A program made the translations under genes and the position numbers. The notes under the pieces are model-generated. The model searched no databases and had not been told where the DNA came from. It saw only the letters and a list, made by a program, of their open reading frames with translations. Positions 18,104 through 27,158 of a DNA stretch of 64,000 nucleotides are shown piece by piece. Every line of letters starts with the position of its first letter. The stretch's first letter is position 1. Source of the DNA: CAVUAT01 sp963739545 (GTDB lineage Bacteria > Actinomycetota > Thermoleophilia > Solirubrobacterales > 70-9); assembly GCA_963739545.1 (NCBI GenBank), contig CAVUAT010000011.1:434001-498000 (forward strand), written 5' to 3'.

Positions 18104-18114
18104 ATCTCGCACAA
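18085..18114 (-). promoter_or_regulatory. promoter for the DUF2867 gene
   Basis: Minus-strand -35 TTGTGC (18114-18109), 18-nt spacer and -10 TATATT (18090-18085) overlap the TetR start codon and the candidate operator. Transcription would begin about 40 nt before the DUF2867 ATG. Confidence 0.45.
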
Positions 18115-18718
18115 GCACTCCCCGACTCAGGCCGAACGCAGCGCCCGCACGCGCACCGCGTTGCTCGAGTCCGGCGCGAGGGGCCTCTCGCGCTACGGGT
18201 ACGGCAACCTCGTGCTCGAGCAGGTGGCGAGCGAGGCCGGCTACACCCGCGGCGCGCTCTACCACCAGTTCGAGGGCAAGGAGGATCTGGCCCTGGCGGT
18301 GGTCGATTGGGTCGACGAGACGTGGAGCCGCGAAGTGGGTGGGCTGGCCGAGCAGCAGCCCGATGCGGCGGCTGCGCTGATCGCGCTGGCGCGAGGTCAC
18401 GCGGTCTTCTGCCGGCGAGACGTCGCCGGCGTCATGATGGCGCTCAGGGTCGAGTTCAGCGGTCAGGACCATCCCGTTGGCCGCGAGATCAAGCGAATCT
18501 CACAGACGCTGATGAAGCGGTGCGCCCGCCTCATCAACGCTGGGCGCAAAGACGGGTCGATCCCGTCCGGCCCGCCAGCCAGGGCGGTTGCGCTGGCGTA
18601 TTGGGGAGCGCTCGAAGGCGCCGTGATCGCGCTCGCCGGCCAAGCGCCGCACGACGAGCTGCTGGCAGCCCGCGCCGCCGCGGGCGTGCTCGGGCTCGAT
18701 CGTGTTCCGGAGCTCTAG
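18092..18718 (+). CDS. TetR-family transcriptional regulator
   Basis: A 208-residue repressor with an N-terminal helix-turn-helix: RTRTALLESGARGLSRYGY, VLEQVASEAGYTRGALYHQF (recognition helix), EGKEDLALAVVDW. The ligand-binding C-terminal domain resembles AcrR/TetR_C types. ATG at 18092 is in frame; a second ATG at 18096 is not. It is divergent from the DUF2867 gene and probably controls both. Its stop TAG overlaps the stop of convergent rnj within CTAG (18715-18718). Confidence 0.9.
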   Translation: MHARISHKHSPTQAERSARTRTALLESGARGLSRYGYGNLVLEQVASEAGYTRGALYHQFEGKEDLALAVVDWVDETWSREVGGLAEQQPDAAAALIALARGHAVFCRRDVAGVMMALRVEFSGQDHPVGREIKRISQTLMKRCARLINAGRKDGSIPSGPPARAVALAYWGALEGAVIALAGQAPHDELLAARAAAGVLGLDRVPEL

Positions 18719-20379
18719 ACCTCGACGACGACCGGCAGCACCAGCGGGCGGCGCTTCAGCTTCTTCCAGACGAACTCGGCGATGTCGTCGTGGAGGTCCT
18801 CCTGGATCAGGTCGATCTCGCGCACCTTGTCCGCCGCGGCCTCGGCGAGCGTCTTGTCGACGACGTCGGCGATGTCGTCGGCGAGGTCGTCCTCGTCGTC
18901 TGAGAGGGCGACCCCGCGGAAGATCACCTCGGGGTCTGCGACCTGCGAGCCGTCGTCGGAGGAGATCGTCGCGACGACGATGAAGACGCCGTCGTCGGAG
19001 AGCTTGCGGCGGTCGCGGATCGCGAACTCGTCGGGCTCGCCGACCGAGACGCCGTCGACGAAGATCATGCTCGTGTGGAAGTCCTCGCCGAGCTTCGCCC
19101 CCTTGCCGTCGATGTCCAGCGCCACGCCGTTCTGCCCGATGAAGATGTTGTCGGGGTCGATGCCCACCGACTCGGCCAGGCCCGGCGTGCAGGCGCTGGC
19201 GCTTGTGGTCGCCGTGGAACGGCATCACGTTGCGGGGCTTGGTCAGGTTCAGCATCAGCTTCAGCTCCTCCTGCCAGCCGTGACCCGAGGCGTGGATCGG
19301 TGCGTCGGCGGCGGTCACGACCGAGGCGCCGATGCGGAAGATGTGATCGACCGTCTCGTTGACGGCGCGCTCGTTGCCGGGGATCGGCGTCGCCGAGAAG
19401 ATCACCGTGTCCTTGGAGTGCAGCGAGACGTCGCGGTGGTCGTTGTGCGCCATCCGGCGCAGGGCCGAGAGCGGCTCGCCCTGGCTGCCCGTCGAGATCA
19501 CGACGACCTTCTCGTCGGGGAAGTCCTCGATCTCCTTCGGCTGGATCATCATGCCCTGCGGGATGTGCGCCATCTCGAGGTTGGAGGCGATGTTGAAGTT
19601 CTTGCGCATCGAGCGGCCGACCAGCGCGACCTTGCGGTCGAGCGCGACGGCGGCGTCGATCGCCTGCTGGACGCGGTGGATGTTCGAGGCGAACGAGGTG
19701 ACGATGATGCGGCCCTTCGCAGCTGCGCGAAGACGTCGAGCAGCGCCGGGCCGACGCTCGACTCAGAGGGAGCGACTCCCGGCCGGTCGGCGTTGGTCGA
19801 GTCCCCGCAGAGGCCGATCACGCCCTCGCGGCCGAGCTCGGCGAGCCGCGAGACGTCGGCGGGCTTGCCGTCGACGGGGGTCTGATCGAACTTGTAGTCG
19901 CCGGTGATCAGGATCACGCCGTCGTCGGTGCGCAGCGCCACCGCTCGCATGTCGGGGATCGAGTGGGACATGTGCACCAGCTCGATCTCGAACGGGCCGG
20001 CCTGGACCTTCTCGCCCGCCGGGAGCTCGGTCAGCGGCACGTCGCGCAGCTTGTGCTCGTCGAGCTTGGAGCGCACCATGCTGATCGTCAGCAGGCCGCC
20101 GTAGATCACGGGCGGGTTGCCGACCTCGCGCAGGAAGTAGGGCAGCGCGCCGACGTGGTCCTCGTGGCCGTGCGTGAGCACGATCGCCTCGATGTCCTCG
20201 GCACGCTCGCGCAGCATCGAGAAGTCGGGAAGGACGAGGTCGATGCCGAGCTGGTCGGCGGTCGGGAACATCAGCCCGACGTCGACGATCACGATGCGCC
20301 CGTCGCGCTCGACCACGGTCATGTTCTTGCCGATCTCCCCCAGTCCGCCCAGGGGAAGGATCCGCGTGCGGTTGCTCAA
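18715..20379 (-). CDS. rnj: ribonuclease J, with two frameshifts (near 19182 and 19721)
   Basis: Metallo-beta-lactamase/beta-CASP exo- and endoribonuclease. The N-terminal third has LPLGGLGEIGKNM and zinc motif THGHEDHVGALPY. The middle has VVVISTGSQGEPLSALRRMA and HASGHGWQEELKLML. The C-terminal part is MGIDPDNIFIGQNG to the end. A missing base near 19721 (after LDVFAQ) and an extra base near 19182 (after KRQRLHAG) break the frame, yet all three pieces are well conserved. The start is TTG at 20379, right after the dapA stop. Length after repair is about 554 residues. Sequence errors are likely. Confidence 0.9.
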
Positions 20380-20381
20380 GA

Positions 20382-21263
20382 CTACGCGGCGCTCGCGGTC
20401 AGCAGTCCGTGGGCTTCGAGCGCCTTGCGGACGCCCTTGCGGGTCGCCTCGTCGGCTTCGACCATCGGAAGCCGCATCCGGGCTGACGGGATCAGGCCGA
20501 GCATCTCGACCGCGGCCTTGACGGGGATCGGGTTGGTGTCCAGCCCCAGCGCGTCGTAGACGGGCCGCAGCGATGCGTGGACCTCGCGGGCGCGGTCGGC
20601 GTCGCCGGCTGCGCATCGCGTCGAAGATCTCGCGCATCTCGTTGCCGACGATGTGCGAGGCGACGAGGATGCCGCCGGCGCCGCCGGTCTCGAGAGCAGC
20701 GCAGGAAGATGTCGTCGTTGCCGGCCAGCACCGTCATGCCCTCGATCGGGCCGATCTCGTCGTTGTTCGCCTGCTTGACGGCGACGACGTTCTCGATCTG
20801 GGCCATCTCGGCGAGCAGCTCGGGCTCGACGTTGATCACCACCCGCGAGGGGATGTTGTAGGCGATCACCGGGATGCCGGCCGCCTTCGCGACCGCCTCG
20901 TAGTGGGCGAGGATCCCGGCCCGGTTCGGCTTGTTGTAGTACGGCGTCACGACCAGCACGGCGTCGGCGCCGTTCTTCGCGGCGGCGGCCGACAGGTGCT
21001 CGGAGTGCCGGGTGTCGTTGGTGCCCGTGCCGCAGATCACGGTCGCGCCGTCGCCGACCTCGTCGACGATCGCCCGCAGCAGCGCCGCGTCCTCGTCGTC
21101 GCTGAGCGTCGGCGACTCGCCGGTGGTGCCCGCGACGACGATCCCGTGCGAGCCGTTCTCGACCAGGTGGCGGGCGAGCGAGCGCGCAGCGGCCTCGTCC
21201 ACCGAGCCGTCCTCGGCGAACGGCGTCACCATCGCGGTCAGGATCCCTGTGAGATTCAGCCAT
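20382..21263 (-). CDS. dapA: 4-hydroxy-tetrahydrodipicolinate synthase (DapA), frameshifted
   Basis: DapA condenses pyruvate with aspartate semialdehyde in lysine/DAP synthesis. Visible motifs are GILTAMVTPFAEDGSVD, GTTGESPTLSDDE, Tyr in VTPYYNKPN and the Schiff-base Lys region VVAVKQANND (Lys about residue 160). Single-base shifts occur near 20695 (after DDIFLRC), near 20611 and near the start (about 21258). The conserved continuations are GGILVASHIVGNEMREIFD and VYDALGLDTNPIPVKAAVEM. The most likely start is ATG at 21263, giving MAESH-GILTAMV after removal of one base. It sits between an amidase and rnj; dapB is two genes upstream. Confidence 0.9.
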   Translation of the reverse strand: MAESHRDPDRDGDAVRRGRLGGRGRCALARPPPGRERLARDRRRGHHRRVADAQRRRGRGAAAGDRRRGRRRRDRDLRHGHQRHPALRAPVGRRREERRRRRAGRDAVLQQAEPGRDPRPLRGGREGGRHPGDRLQHPLAGGDQRRARAARRDGPDRERRRRQAGEQRRDRPDRGHDGAGRQRRHLPALLSRPAAPAASSSPRTSSATRCARSSTRCAAGDADRAREVHASLRPVYDALGLDTNPIPVKAAVEMLGLIPSARMRLPMVEADEATRKGVRKALEAHGLLTASAA

Positions 21264-21270
21264 CGTGGCC

Positions 21271-21276
21271 AGTGTA
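21271..21276 (-). promoter_or_regulatory. candidate -10 for a leaderless dapA transcript
   Basis: TACACT (minus strand) lies 7 nt before the dapA ATG, the spacing typical of actinobacterial leaderless mRNAs. There is no convincing -35 and no ribosome site before the ATG. Confidence 0.35.
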
Positions 21277-21300
21277 CGCCCGGATGCGGACTCACCGGTG

Positions 21301-22782
21301 TCAGGCCGGCACGTCCGCGCCGGCCCACACGGCGGGATGCCTGCTCCGCCCACGGGTGCGCTTCCTCGAGCTGCGCGGCGACCCGGAGCAGCACGTCCTC
21401 GCGCCCGTGGGCGGCGACCAGCTGGACCCCGACGGGCAGGCCGTCCTCGGTCTCGTGCAGCGGCAGCGAGATCGCCGGGTGGCCGGTCGCGTTGAACAGC
21501 GCGGTGAAGATCCCCGACTTCTCCGCGCGCGTCGAACGCCTCGAGCGGATCGGGGCCGCTGTCGTCGAAGGTGCCCAGCGGCGGGGGCGGCTCCCCCATC
21601 GTCGGCGTCAGCAGCAGGTCGTGCCCGGCGGCGAACCAGCCCGCGATCATGCGGGTCGATCGTCTGGTGGAGCCCGACGGCGTTCAGGTAGTCGCCGCCG
21701 CTCTGCTTGCTGCCCGTCCTCGGCCAGCGCCCAGGTGAGTGGCTCGACGTCGTCCGGGCCGAGCTCGCGGCCGAGGATCATGCGAGAACTGGCGGATGCG
21801 AGGCGTTCTGCCCCGCCGTCCAGCGGGTCATGAAGGATTCGACCAGGTCCAAGGGACTGCCCGGCATCGCCGGGGGCGTTTCGGGAACTCCGTGTCGACC
21901 GAGTGGCCGAGTCCCTCGAGCAGCTCGCCCGCCTTCCTGGCGCCGTCCTGGACGACGGCGTCGACGTCGCCGCTCGGCGAACGGCTCGACCGCGAGGCCG
22001 ATCCGCAGCGTTGCCGGGGTCGGCCCCGAGCTCCTCCGTGTACGGGCGCAGCGGCGCCGGCGCGAAGTACGGGTCGCCGGGGGCCGGGCCGTGGACGGCC
22101 TCGAGGATCGCGGCGACGTCGCGGACGACGCGCGCGACGACGAGCTCCTCGGTCAAGCCGGAAAGCGCGTCGCCGATCAGCGGGCCCTGCGAGGTGCGCG
22201 GCGCGGGTCGGCTTCAGCCCGACGAGGCCGCAGTGGCTCGCGGGGATGCGGATCGAGCCGCCGCCGTCGTTGGCGTGGGCGACGGGGACGATGCCCGCTG
22301 CGACCGCTGCGCGCCGACCCGCCGCTGGAGCCGCCGGGCGTGCGTCGAGGTTCCAGGGGTTGTGCGTGGCGCCGTAGGCCTCCGGCTCGGTGGTCGGCAG
22401 GATCCCCAGCTCCGGCGTGTTGGTCTTCCCGATCGTGACGAAGCCCGGCGTCGCGGAAGCGGATCGCCAAGGTAGCTGTCGACCGGGGAGCGGAAGTCGG
22501 CGTCCTTCAGCAGCTGCATTCCCAGGTGCATCGGCTCGCCGGCCATCGGCGCCCCGAGGTCCTTGCGCAAGAACGGCACGCCGCGGAACGGCCCGTCGGG
22601 CAGGTCGCCCTCGGCCTCCTCGCGAGCCTGGTCGTAGAACTCGTGGATGATCGCGTTGAGCTCGGGGTTCAGCCGCTCGGCGCGCGGCGATCGCGGCCTC
22701 GACGAGCTCGACCGGGCTGACCTCGCCGCTGCGGACCAGCTCGGCCTGCGCCGTGGCGTCGAGTGCGTGCAGATCGTGTCAT
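21301..22782 (-). CDS. amidase (amidase-signature family), heavily frameshifted
   Basis: Pieces of a GatA-like amidase of about 490 residues are spread over all three frames. They include LVRSGEVSPVELVEAAIA, FRGVPFLRKDLGAPMAGEP with the catalytic Lys region, and the Gly/Ser-rich signature (GGSSGG within GGSSGGSA). Later pieces are IPASHCGLVGLKPTRA, IAGWFAAGHDLLLTPTMGE and DGLPVGVQLVAAHGRED. At least ten one-base shifts are needed to join them. The start ATG at 22782 overlaps the dapB stop as ATGA. It is either a decaying pseudogene or, given the neighbours, the worst of a local patch of sequence errors. Substrate unknown. Confidence 0.75.
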
Positions 22783-23497
22783 CGTCGGCTCATGTCGCGG
22801 CATCCTCGGTCGGGGTCGAGCAGGTTCTCGAGCCCGACGACGAAGCGGTCGTCGCATCGCGCCGACCTTGCGGACGGCGAGGACGACTCCGGGCATGAAG
22901 CTGTGGCGGTCGATCGAGTCGTGGCGGATCGAGAGCGTCTGGCCCTCGCCGCCGAAGATCACTTCCTGGTGGGCGACCAGCCCGGGCAGGCGCACGGAGT
23001 GGATCGGCTCGTGGACGTTGCCGCCGCCCTCGGCGATCAACTCGGCGGTGCGCTTCGCCGTGCCCGAGGGCGCGTCGAGCTTGCGGTCGTGGTGCAGCTC
23101 GACGATCTCGCACTCGGGCATGTGCTCGGCCGCCTGCTTCGCGAACTGCATCATCAGGACGGCGCCGATTGCGAAGTTCGGGGCGACGAAGCACTTGGCC
23201 TCTCCCCCGGCCCCGTCGACCTTCGACGCGGAGCTCGTCGAGGTCGAAGCCGGTCGCGCCGACGACGGCGTGGACACCGGCCTCGATGGCCTTCACGGCG
23301 TTGACCACGACGGTCTCAGGAGTCGAGAACTCGACCATCACGTCGGCGCCCTCGAGCGCGTCGTCCAGCGACACGCCGAGCTCGGGATCGGCCTTGGCGG
23401 CGACCTCCATGCCGTCTGCGGCCTCGACCGCTTCGACGACCGTCGAGCCCATGCGCCCGGCGGCGCCGGAGACGACTACGCGGATCGCGTCGGCCAT
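22779..23497 (-). CDS. dapB: 4-hydroxy-tetrahydrodipicolinate reductase (DapB), frameshifted near 23227 and 22858
   Basis: DapB reduces the DapA product with NAD(P)H. The N-terminal Rossmann motif VVVSGAAGRMGSTVVEAV is followed by VEFSTPETVVVNAVKA and VGATGF. After an inserted base the next frame gives VAPNFAIGAVLMMQFAK, ELHHDRKLDAPSGTA (catalytic His and substrate loop) and SIRHDSIDRHSFMPGVVLAV. A second shift near 22858 restores the C-terminal FVVGLENLL. It lies 7 nt after the M16 peptidase stop. The protein looks functional once corrected. Confidence 0.92.
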
Positions 23498-23504
23498 CCC
23501 GTGA

Positions 23505-24772
23505 CTACGCAGCCGCTGCTGCGAGCTCTTCGCTCACGGGTGCCAGCGCCTTGCGGAAGCGGTCCTCGTCCGGGGCGACGCAGGCGGCCGACAGGCCATC
23601 CGGGTCGTAGAACTCGCGCGGCGAGCTCCATGACGGCGTCGGAGTCGACGCCGTCCACCTTCGCGATCATCTCGTCGAGGGTGAGGACGTCGGTGTCGAA
23701 CAGGACCGACTTGCCGATCCGCGCCATGCGCGCGGCGGTGGACTCGCTCGAGAGGACCATGCGGCCCTTGACGCTCTCCTTCGCGCGGTCGAGCTCCTCC
23801 TGGCTGATGCCGTCGGAGTGCAGGCTCTTCAGCTCGGCGCCGATCACGCTGCAGGCCTCTTCGACGTTGTCCTCGCGGGTGCCGACGTAGAGGCCGATCA
23901 GCCCGCCGTCGACGAACTGCTGCGTGTAGGAGCCGACCGCGTAGGCGAGCCCGCGCTTCTCGCGGACCTCGCGGAAGAGGCGCGACGAGGTCGAGCCTCC
24001 GAAGACGGAGTCGAGGATCGCGAGCGCGTAGCGGCGGTCGTCCCCGCGGTGGATGCCGGGGCCGCCGAGGCAGACGTGGTACTGCTCGGTGTCCTTGCAG
24101 TGGAACCCGACGGTGGCTCGGGTCGTGGGGGCCTCGAGCTCGTGTCGAGGCGACGCCGTCGGTGGGCGCTTCGACGAAGCGGCGCGAGAGCTCGACGATC
24201 GCGTCGTGATCGACGTTGCCGGCCGCCGCGACCACCACGTTGCTCGCCGTGTAGCGCGAGTGGTGGTAGTCGGAGATGTCGGGAACGGGGATCGACTCGA
24301 TGACCTCCGCGCGGCCAAGCACCCTGCGGCCGAGCGGGTGGTCGCCGAAGATCGCCTCGTCGAGCACGTCGTGGACGCGGTCGGAGGGCTCGTCCTCGTA
24401 CATCGCGATCTCCTCGACGACGACCTGGCGCTCCGAGTCGATCTCGGGGTAGGTCGGTGCGAGCAGCATCTCGGAGAGCAGGTCGAACGCCTCCTCGGTG
24501 TGGGTGTCGAGGAACCGGGCGTGCAGGTGCGTCGACTCCTTGCCGGTGGCGGCGTTGATCGACGCGCCCATGCCGTCGAAGATCTCGGCGATCTCGATCG
24601 CGCTGTGGCGCTTGGTGCCCTTGAACAGCAGGTGCTCGAGGAAATGCGAGACGCCCGCCTGAGCGGGCGTCTCGTTACGGCTTCCTGTGCGGACCCAGAG
24701 GCCCAGCGCGACCGACCTGACCGACGGGACCTGCTCGGTCACGACCCGGAGTCCCGAGTCGAGCTCGGTCAG
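23505..24772 (-). CDS. M16-family zinc peptidase (insulinase/PqqL/YmxG type), frameshifted
   Basis: The inverted zinc motif H-x-x-E-H is in VSHFLEHLLFKGT, with the downstream Glu in VVEEIAMYEDEPSD. R/Y-type residues lie in the C-terminal half (SVFGGSTSSRLFREVREKRGLAYAVGS). One-base shifts near 24147 (after DGVAST) and near 23617 restore ELEAPTTRATVGF and FYDPDGLSAACVAPDEDR. The likely start is CTG at 24772, which overlaps the pnp stop as CTGA with CAGGAG 8 nt upstream. An in-frame TTG at 24799 is an alternative. M16 peptidases commonly follow pnp and may clear small peptides. Confidence 0.87.
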
Positions 24773-27057
24773 CTGTGCGTCTCCTGTGGAGATCGGCAAG
24801 CCCCGCCTGCTCGCGGCGCTCTCTGCGCACCGCCCCGGTCTCCGCCGCGGCCGCCGCCGCGGCCGCCACGGTCGCCGCCTTCACGGCGACGGGGCGGACC
24901 GGGATCTCCACTGCCGACGCCGGCGAGCTCCTCGGGGCTCTTGCCGGCGACGTCGGGGTCCTCGCTGAGGCGCAGGCCGATGCGGCCGCGCTCCTTGTCG
25001 ACCTCGACCACGGTGACGTTGATCTGGTCGCCCGAGTTGAGGACGTCCTCGACGGTGCCGACCCGCTCGCCCGGCTTCACGTTGGAGATGTGAAGCAGGC
25101 CGTCGGTGCCCTTGGTGAGCTCGACGAAGGCGCCGAAGTTGGTCGTCTTCACGACCTTGGCGCCGTCGTAGCGGTCACCGATCTCGGCTTCCTTGGTGAT
25201 CGACTCGATCTTCTTGATGCAGGCTTCGACCAGCTGGCCAGTCGGGGCATAGACCCTCACTGAGCCGTCGTCCTCGACGTCGATCTGCGCCTCGAACTCC
25301 TCGGAGATCGAACGGATGGTCTCGCCGCCCTTTCCGATGAGCGCGCCGATCTTCTCGGGGTCGATCTGGATCGTGGTGATCCGCGGCGCGTACTTCGAGA
25401 GCTCCTCGCGCGGCCCGTCGATTGTCTCGGCCATCTTGCCGAGGATGAACAGGCGGCCCTTGCGGGCCTGCTCGAGGGCGTCGGTGAGGATGTCGAACGT
25501 GACGCCCGTGATCTTGATGTCCATCTGCAGGGCGGTGATGCCCTCCTCGGTGCCGGCGACCTTGAAGTCCATGTCGCCGAGGTGGTCCTCGACGCCGGCG
25601 ATGTCGGTGAGCACGACGTAGTCCTCACCCTCCTTGATCAGCCCCATCGCGACACCCGCGACCGGAGCCGAGATCGGCACGCCGGCCGCCTCTAGCGCCA
25701 TCGCGGACGCGCACACGGAGCCCATCGACGAGGAGCCGTTGGACTCGAGCGTCTCGGAGACGACTCGCGTCACGTAAGGGAACTCCTCGAGGTCCGGGAT
25801 GATCGGGAACAGGGCGCGCTCAGCGAGCGCTCCGTGGCCGATGTCTCGGCGCTTCGGGCCGCGCATGAAGCCGGCCTCGCCCACCGAGTACGGCGGGAAG
25901 TTGTAGTGGTGCCAGAAGGTCTTCGTCTCCTGGAGCCCCAGGTTGTCGACCTTCATGTCCATCCGAGTCGTTCCCAGGGCGACCGCAGAGAAGATCTGCG
26001 TCTCGCCGCGGGTGAACAGAGCCGAGCCGTGAACGCGCGGGGCGATGTCGACCTCGGTCTCGATCGGGCGGATCTCGTCCGTCTCGCGGCCGTCGGGGCG
26101 CTTCTTGTCGACGGCGATCCGCTTGCGGATCGTGTCCTTCTCGAGCTTCGCGTACGCGGCCTTGACCTCGGAGCGTCGATCCTCGTCGGCCTCGGTGTCA
26201 TCACCGGCGGGCGCGTACTGCTCGATGACCTTCTCTTCGACGGCGTCGATCGCGTCCTGGCGCTCGAGCTTGGCCTCGACCTGCGTGGCCGAGTCGAGGT
26301 CGGAGCCGTGCGAGCCGCTGATCGAGGAGACGAGCTCCTCGTCGACCTGCGGTGCCTCGACTTCGACCTTCTCCTTGCCGGCCTTGCCGCGGAGCTCCTC
26401 CATGGCGGCGGTCAGCTTCTTGATCTCGCCGTGCGCGATGTCGAGCGCGTCGAGGATGTCCTGCTCGGAGACGCCGGAAGCGCCGGCCTCGACCATCAGG
26501 ATCGCCTCGTCGGTGCCGGCGACGATCAGGTCGAGGTCCAGGTCCTCGTGGACTTCCTCGGCGGGGTTGACGACGAAGTCGCCGTCGAGCTTGCCGATCC
26601 GCACCGCGCCGACGTGCTTGGCGACGGGGATGTCGGACACGGCGAGGGCGGCGGACGCGCCGTTCATCGCGAGGATGTCGTACGGGTGGACGTGGTCCAC
26701 GGACATCGGGGTCGAGACGAGCTGCGTCTCGTGGTGCCAGCCCTTGGGGAAGAGCGGACGGAGCGGACGGTCGATCATGCGAGCCGTCAGCGTGGCCTTC
26801 TCGCCGGCGCGAGCCTCACGGCGGAAGAACGAGCCGGGGATCTTGCCCGCGGCGTAGTGACGCTCCTCGACATCCACCGTCAGCGGCAGAAAGTCGACGT
26901 CACGAAGATTTCCCTTGGTTGCCGTGGAGAGGACCATGGTGTCCCCCGAACGCACGACGACGGACCCGCTCGCCTGCTTGGCGAGTTTGCCGGTCTCGAA
27001 TGAGATCTCGTCGCTGCCGATCTCAACCGAAACTCGGCTGACTTCGAACCTACTCAT
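24769..27057 (-). CDS. pnp: polynucleotide phosphorylase (PNPase)
   Basis: A 762-residue 3'-5' phosphorolytic exoribonuclease. Two RNase PH-like domains are visible (N-terminal GSFFRREARAGEKATLTARM; C-terminal TRGETQIFSAVALGTTRMD, SNGSSSMGSVCASAMALEAA and GDMDFKVAGTEEGITALQMD). KH follows (IGALIGKGGETIRSI), then S1 (GAKVVKTTNFGAFVELTKG), then a Gly/Arg-rich tail. It starts the pnp-M16-dapB-amidase-dapA-rnj run, so two RNA-degradation enzymes bracket lysine genes. Its leader has a strong hairpin, a possible autoregulatory site. Confidence 0.97.
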   Translation of the reverse strand: MSRFEVSRVSVEIGSDEISFETGKLAKQASGSVVVRSGDTMVLSTATKGNLRDVDFLPLTVDVEERHYAAGKIPGSFFRREARAGEKATLTARMIDRPLRPLFPKGWHHETQLVSTPMSVDHVHPYDILAMNGASAALAVSDIPVAKHVGAVRIGKLDGDFVVNPAEEVHEDLDLDLIVAGTDEAILMVEAGASGVSEQDILDALDIAHGEIKKLTAAMEELRGKAGKEKVEVEAPQVDEELVSSISGSHGSDLDSATQVEAKLERQDAIDAVEEKVIEQYAPAGDDTEADEDRRSEVKAAYAKLEKDTIRKRIAVDKKRPDGRETDEIRPIETEVDIAPRVHGSALFTRGETQIFSAVALGTTRMDMKVDNLGLQETKTFWHHYNFPPYSVGEAGFMRGPKRRDIGHGALAERALFPIIPDLEEFPYVTRVVSETLESNGSSSMGSVCASAMALEAAGVPISAPVAGVAMGLIKEGEDYVVLTDIAGVEDHLGDMDFKVAGTEEGITALQMDIKITGVTFDILTDALEQARKGRLFILGKMAETIDGPREELSKYAPRITTIQIDPEKIGALIGKGGETIRSISEEFEAQIDVEDDGSVRVYAPTGQLVEACIKKIESITKEAEIGDRYDGAKVVKTTNFGAFVELTKGTDGLLHISNVKPGERVGTVEDVLNSGDQINVTVVEVDKERGRIGLRLSEDPDVAGKSPEELAGVGSGDPGPPRRREGGDRGGRGGGRGGDRGGAQRAPRAGGACRSPQETHS

Positions 27058-27075
27058 GTGGTGTTCCCTTCACTT

Positions 27076-27094
27076 AGCCGCCACGGTGGCGGCT
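27076..27094 (-). promoter_or_regulatory. hairpin in the pnp 5' leader
   Basis: A perfect 8-bp stem (AGCCGCCA / TGGCGGCT) closes a 3-nt loop 18 nt before the pnp ATG. A smaller stem GAAC-GAGA-GTTC (27105-27116) lies just upstream. In E. coli a leader hairpin cut by RNase III mediates PNPase autocontrol; an analogous role here is inference. Confidence 0.45.
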
Positions 27095-27158
27095 CTCTTG
27101 TTCAGAACTCTCGTTCTCTAACGGCAGCGATGGTAGCGGTTGAGCACAGGCGAGCCGC

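Noticed and set aside
27105..27116. GAAC-TCTC-GTTC near the pnp start as a LexA box
   Set aside because: It has the GAAC-N4-GTTC outline, but the inner bases do not match the recA box or the usual R-N-R-Y pattern, and it folds as a small leader hairpin on the pnp transcript.
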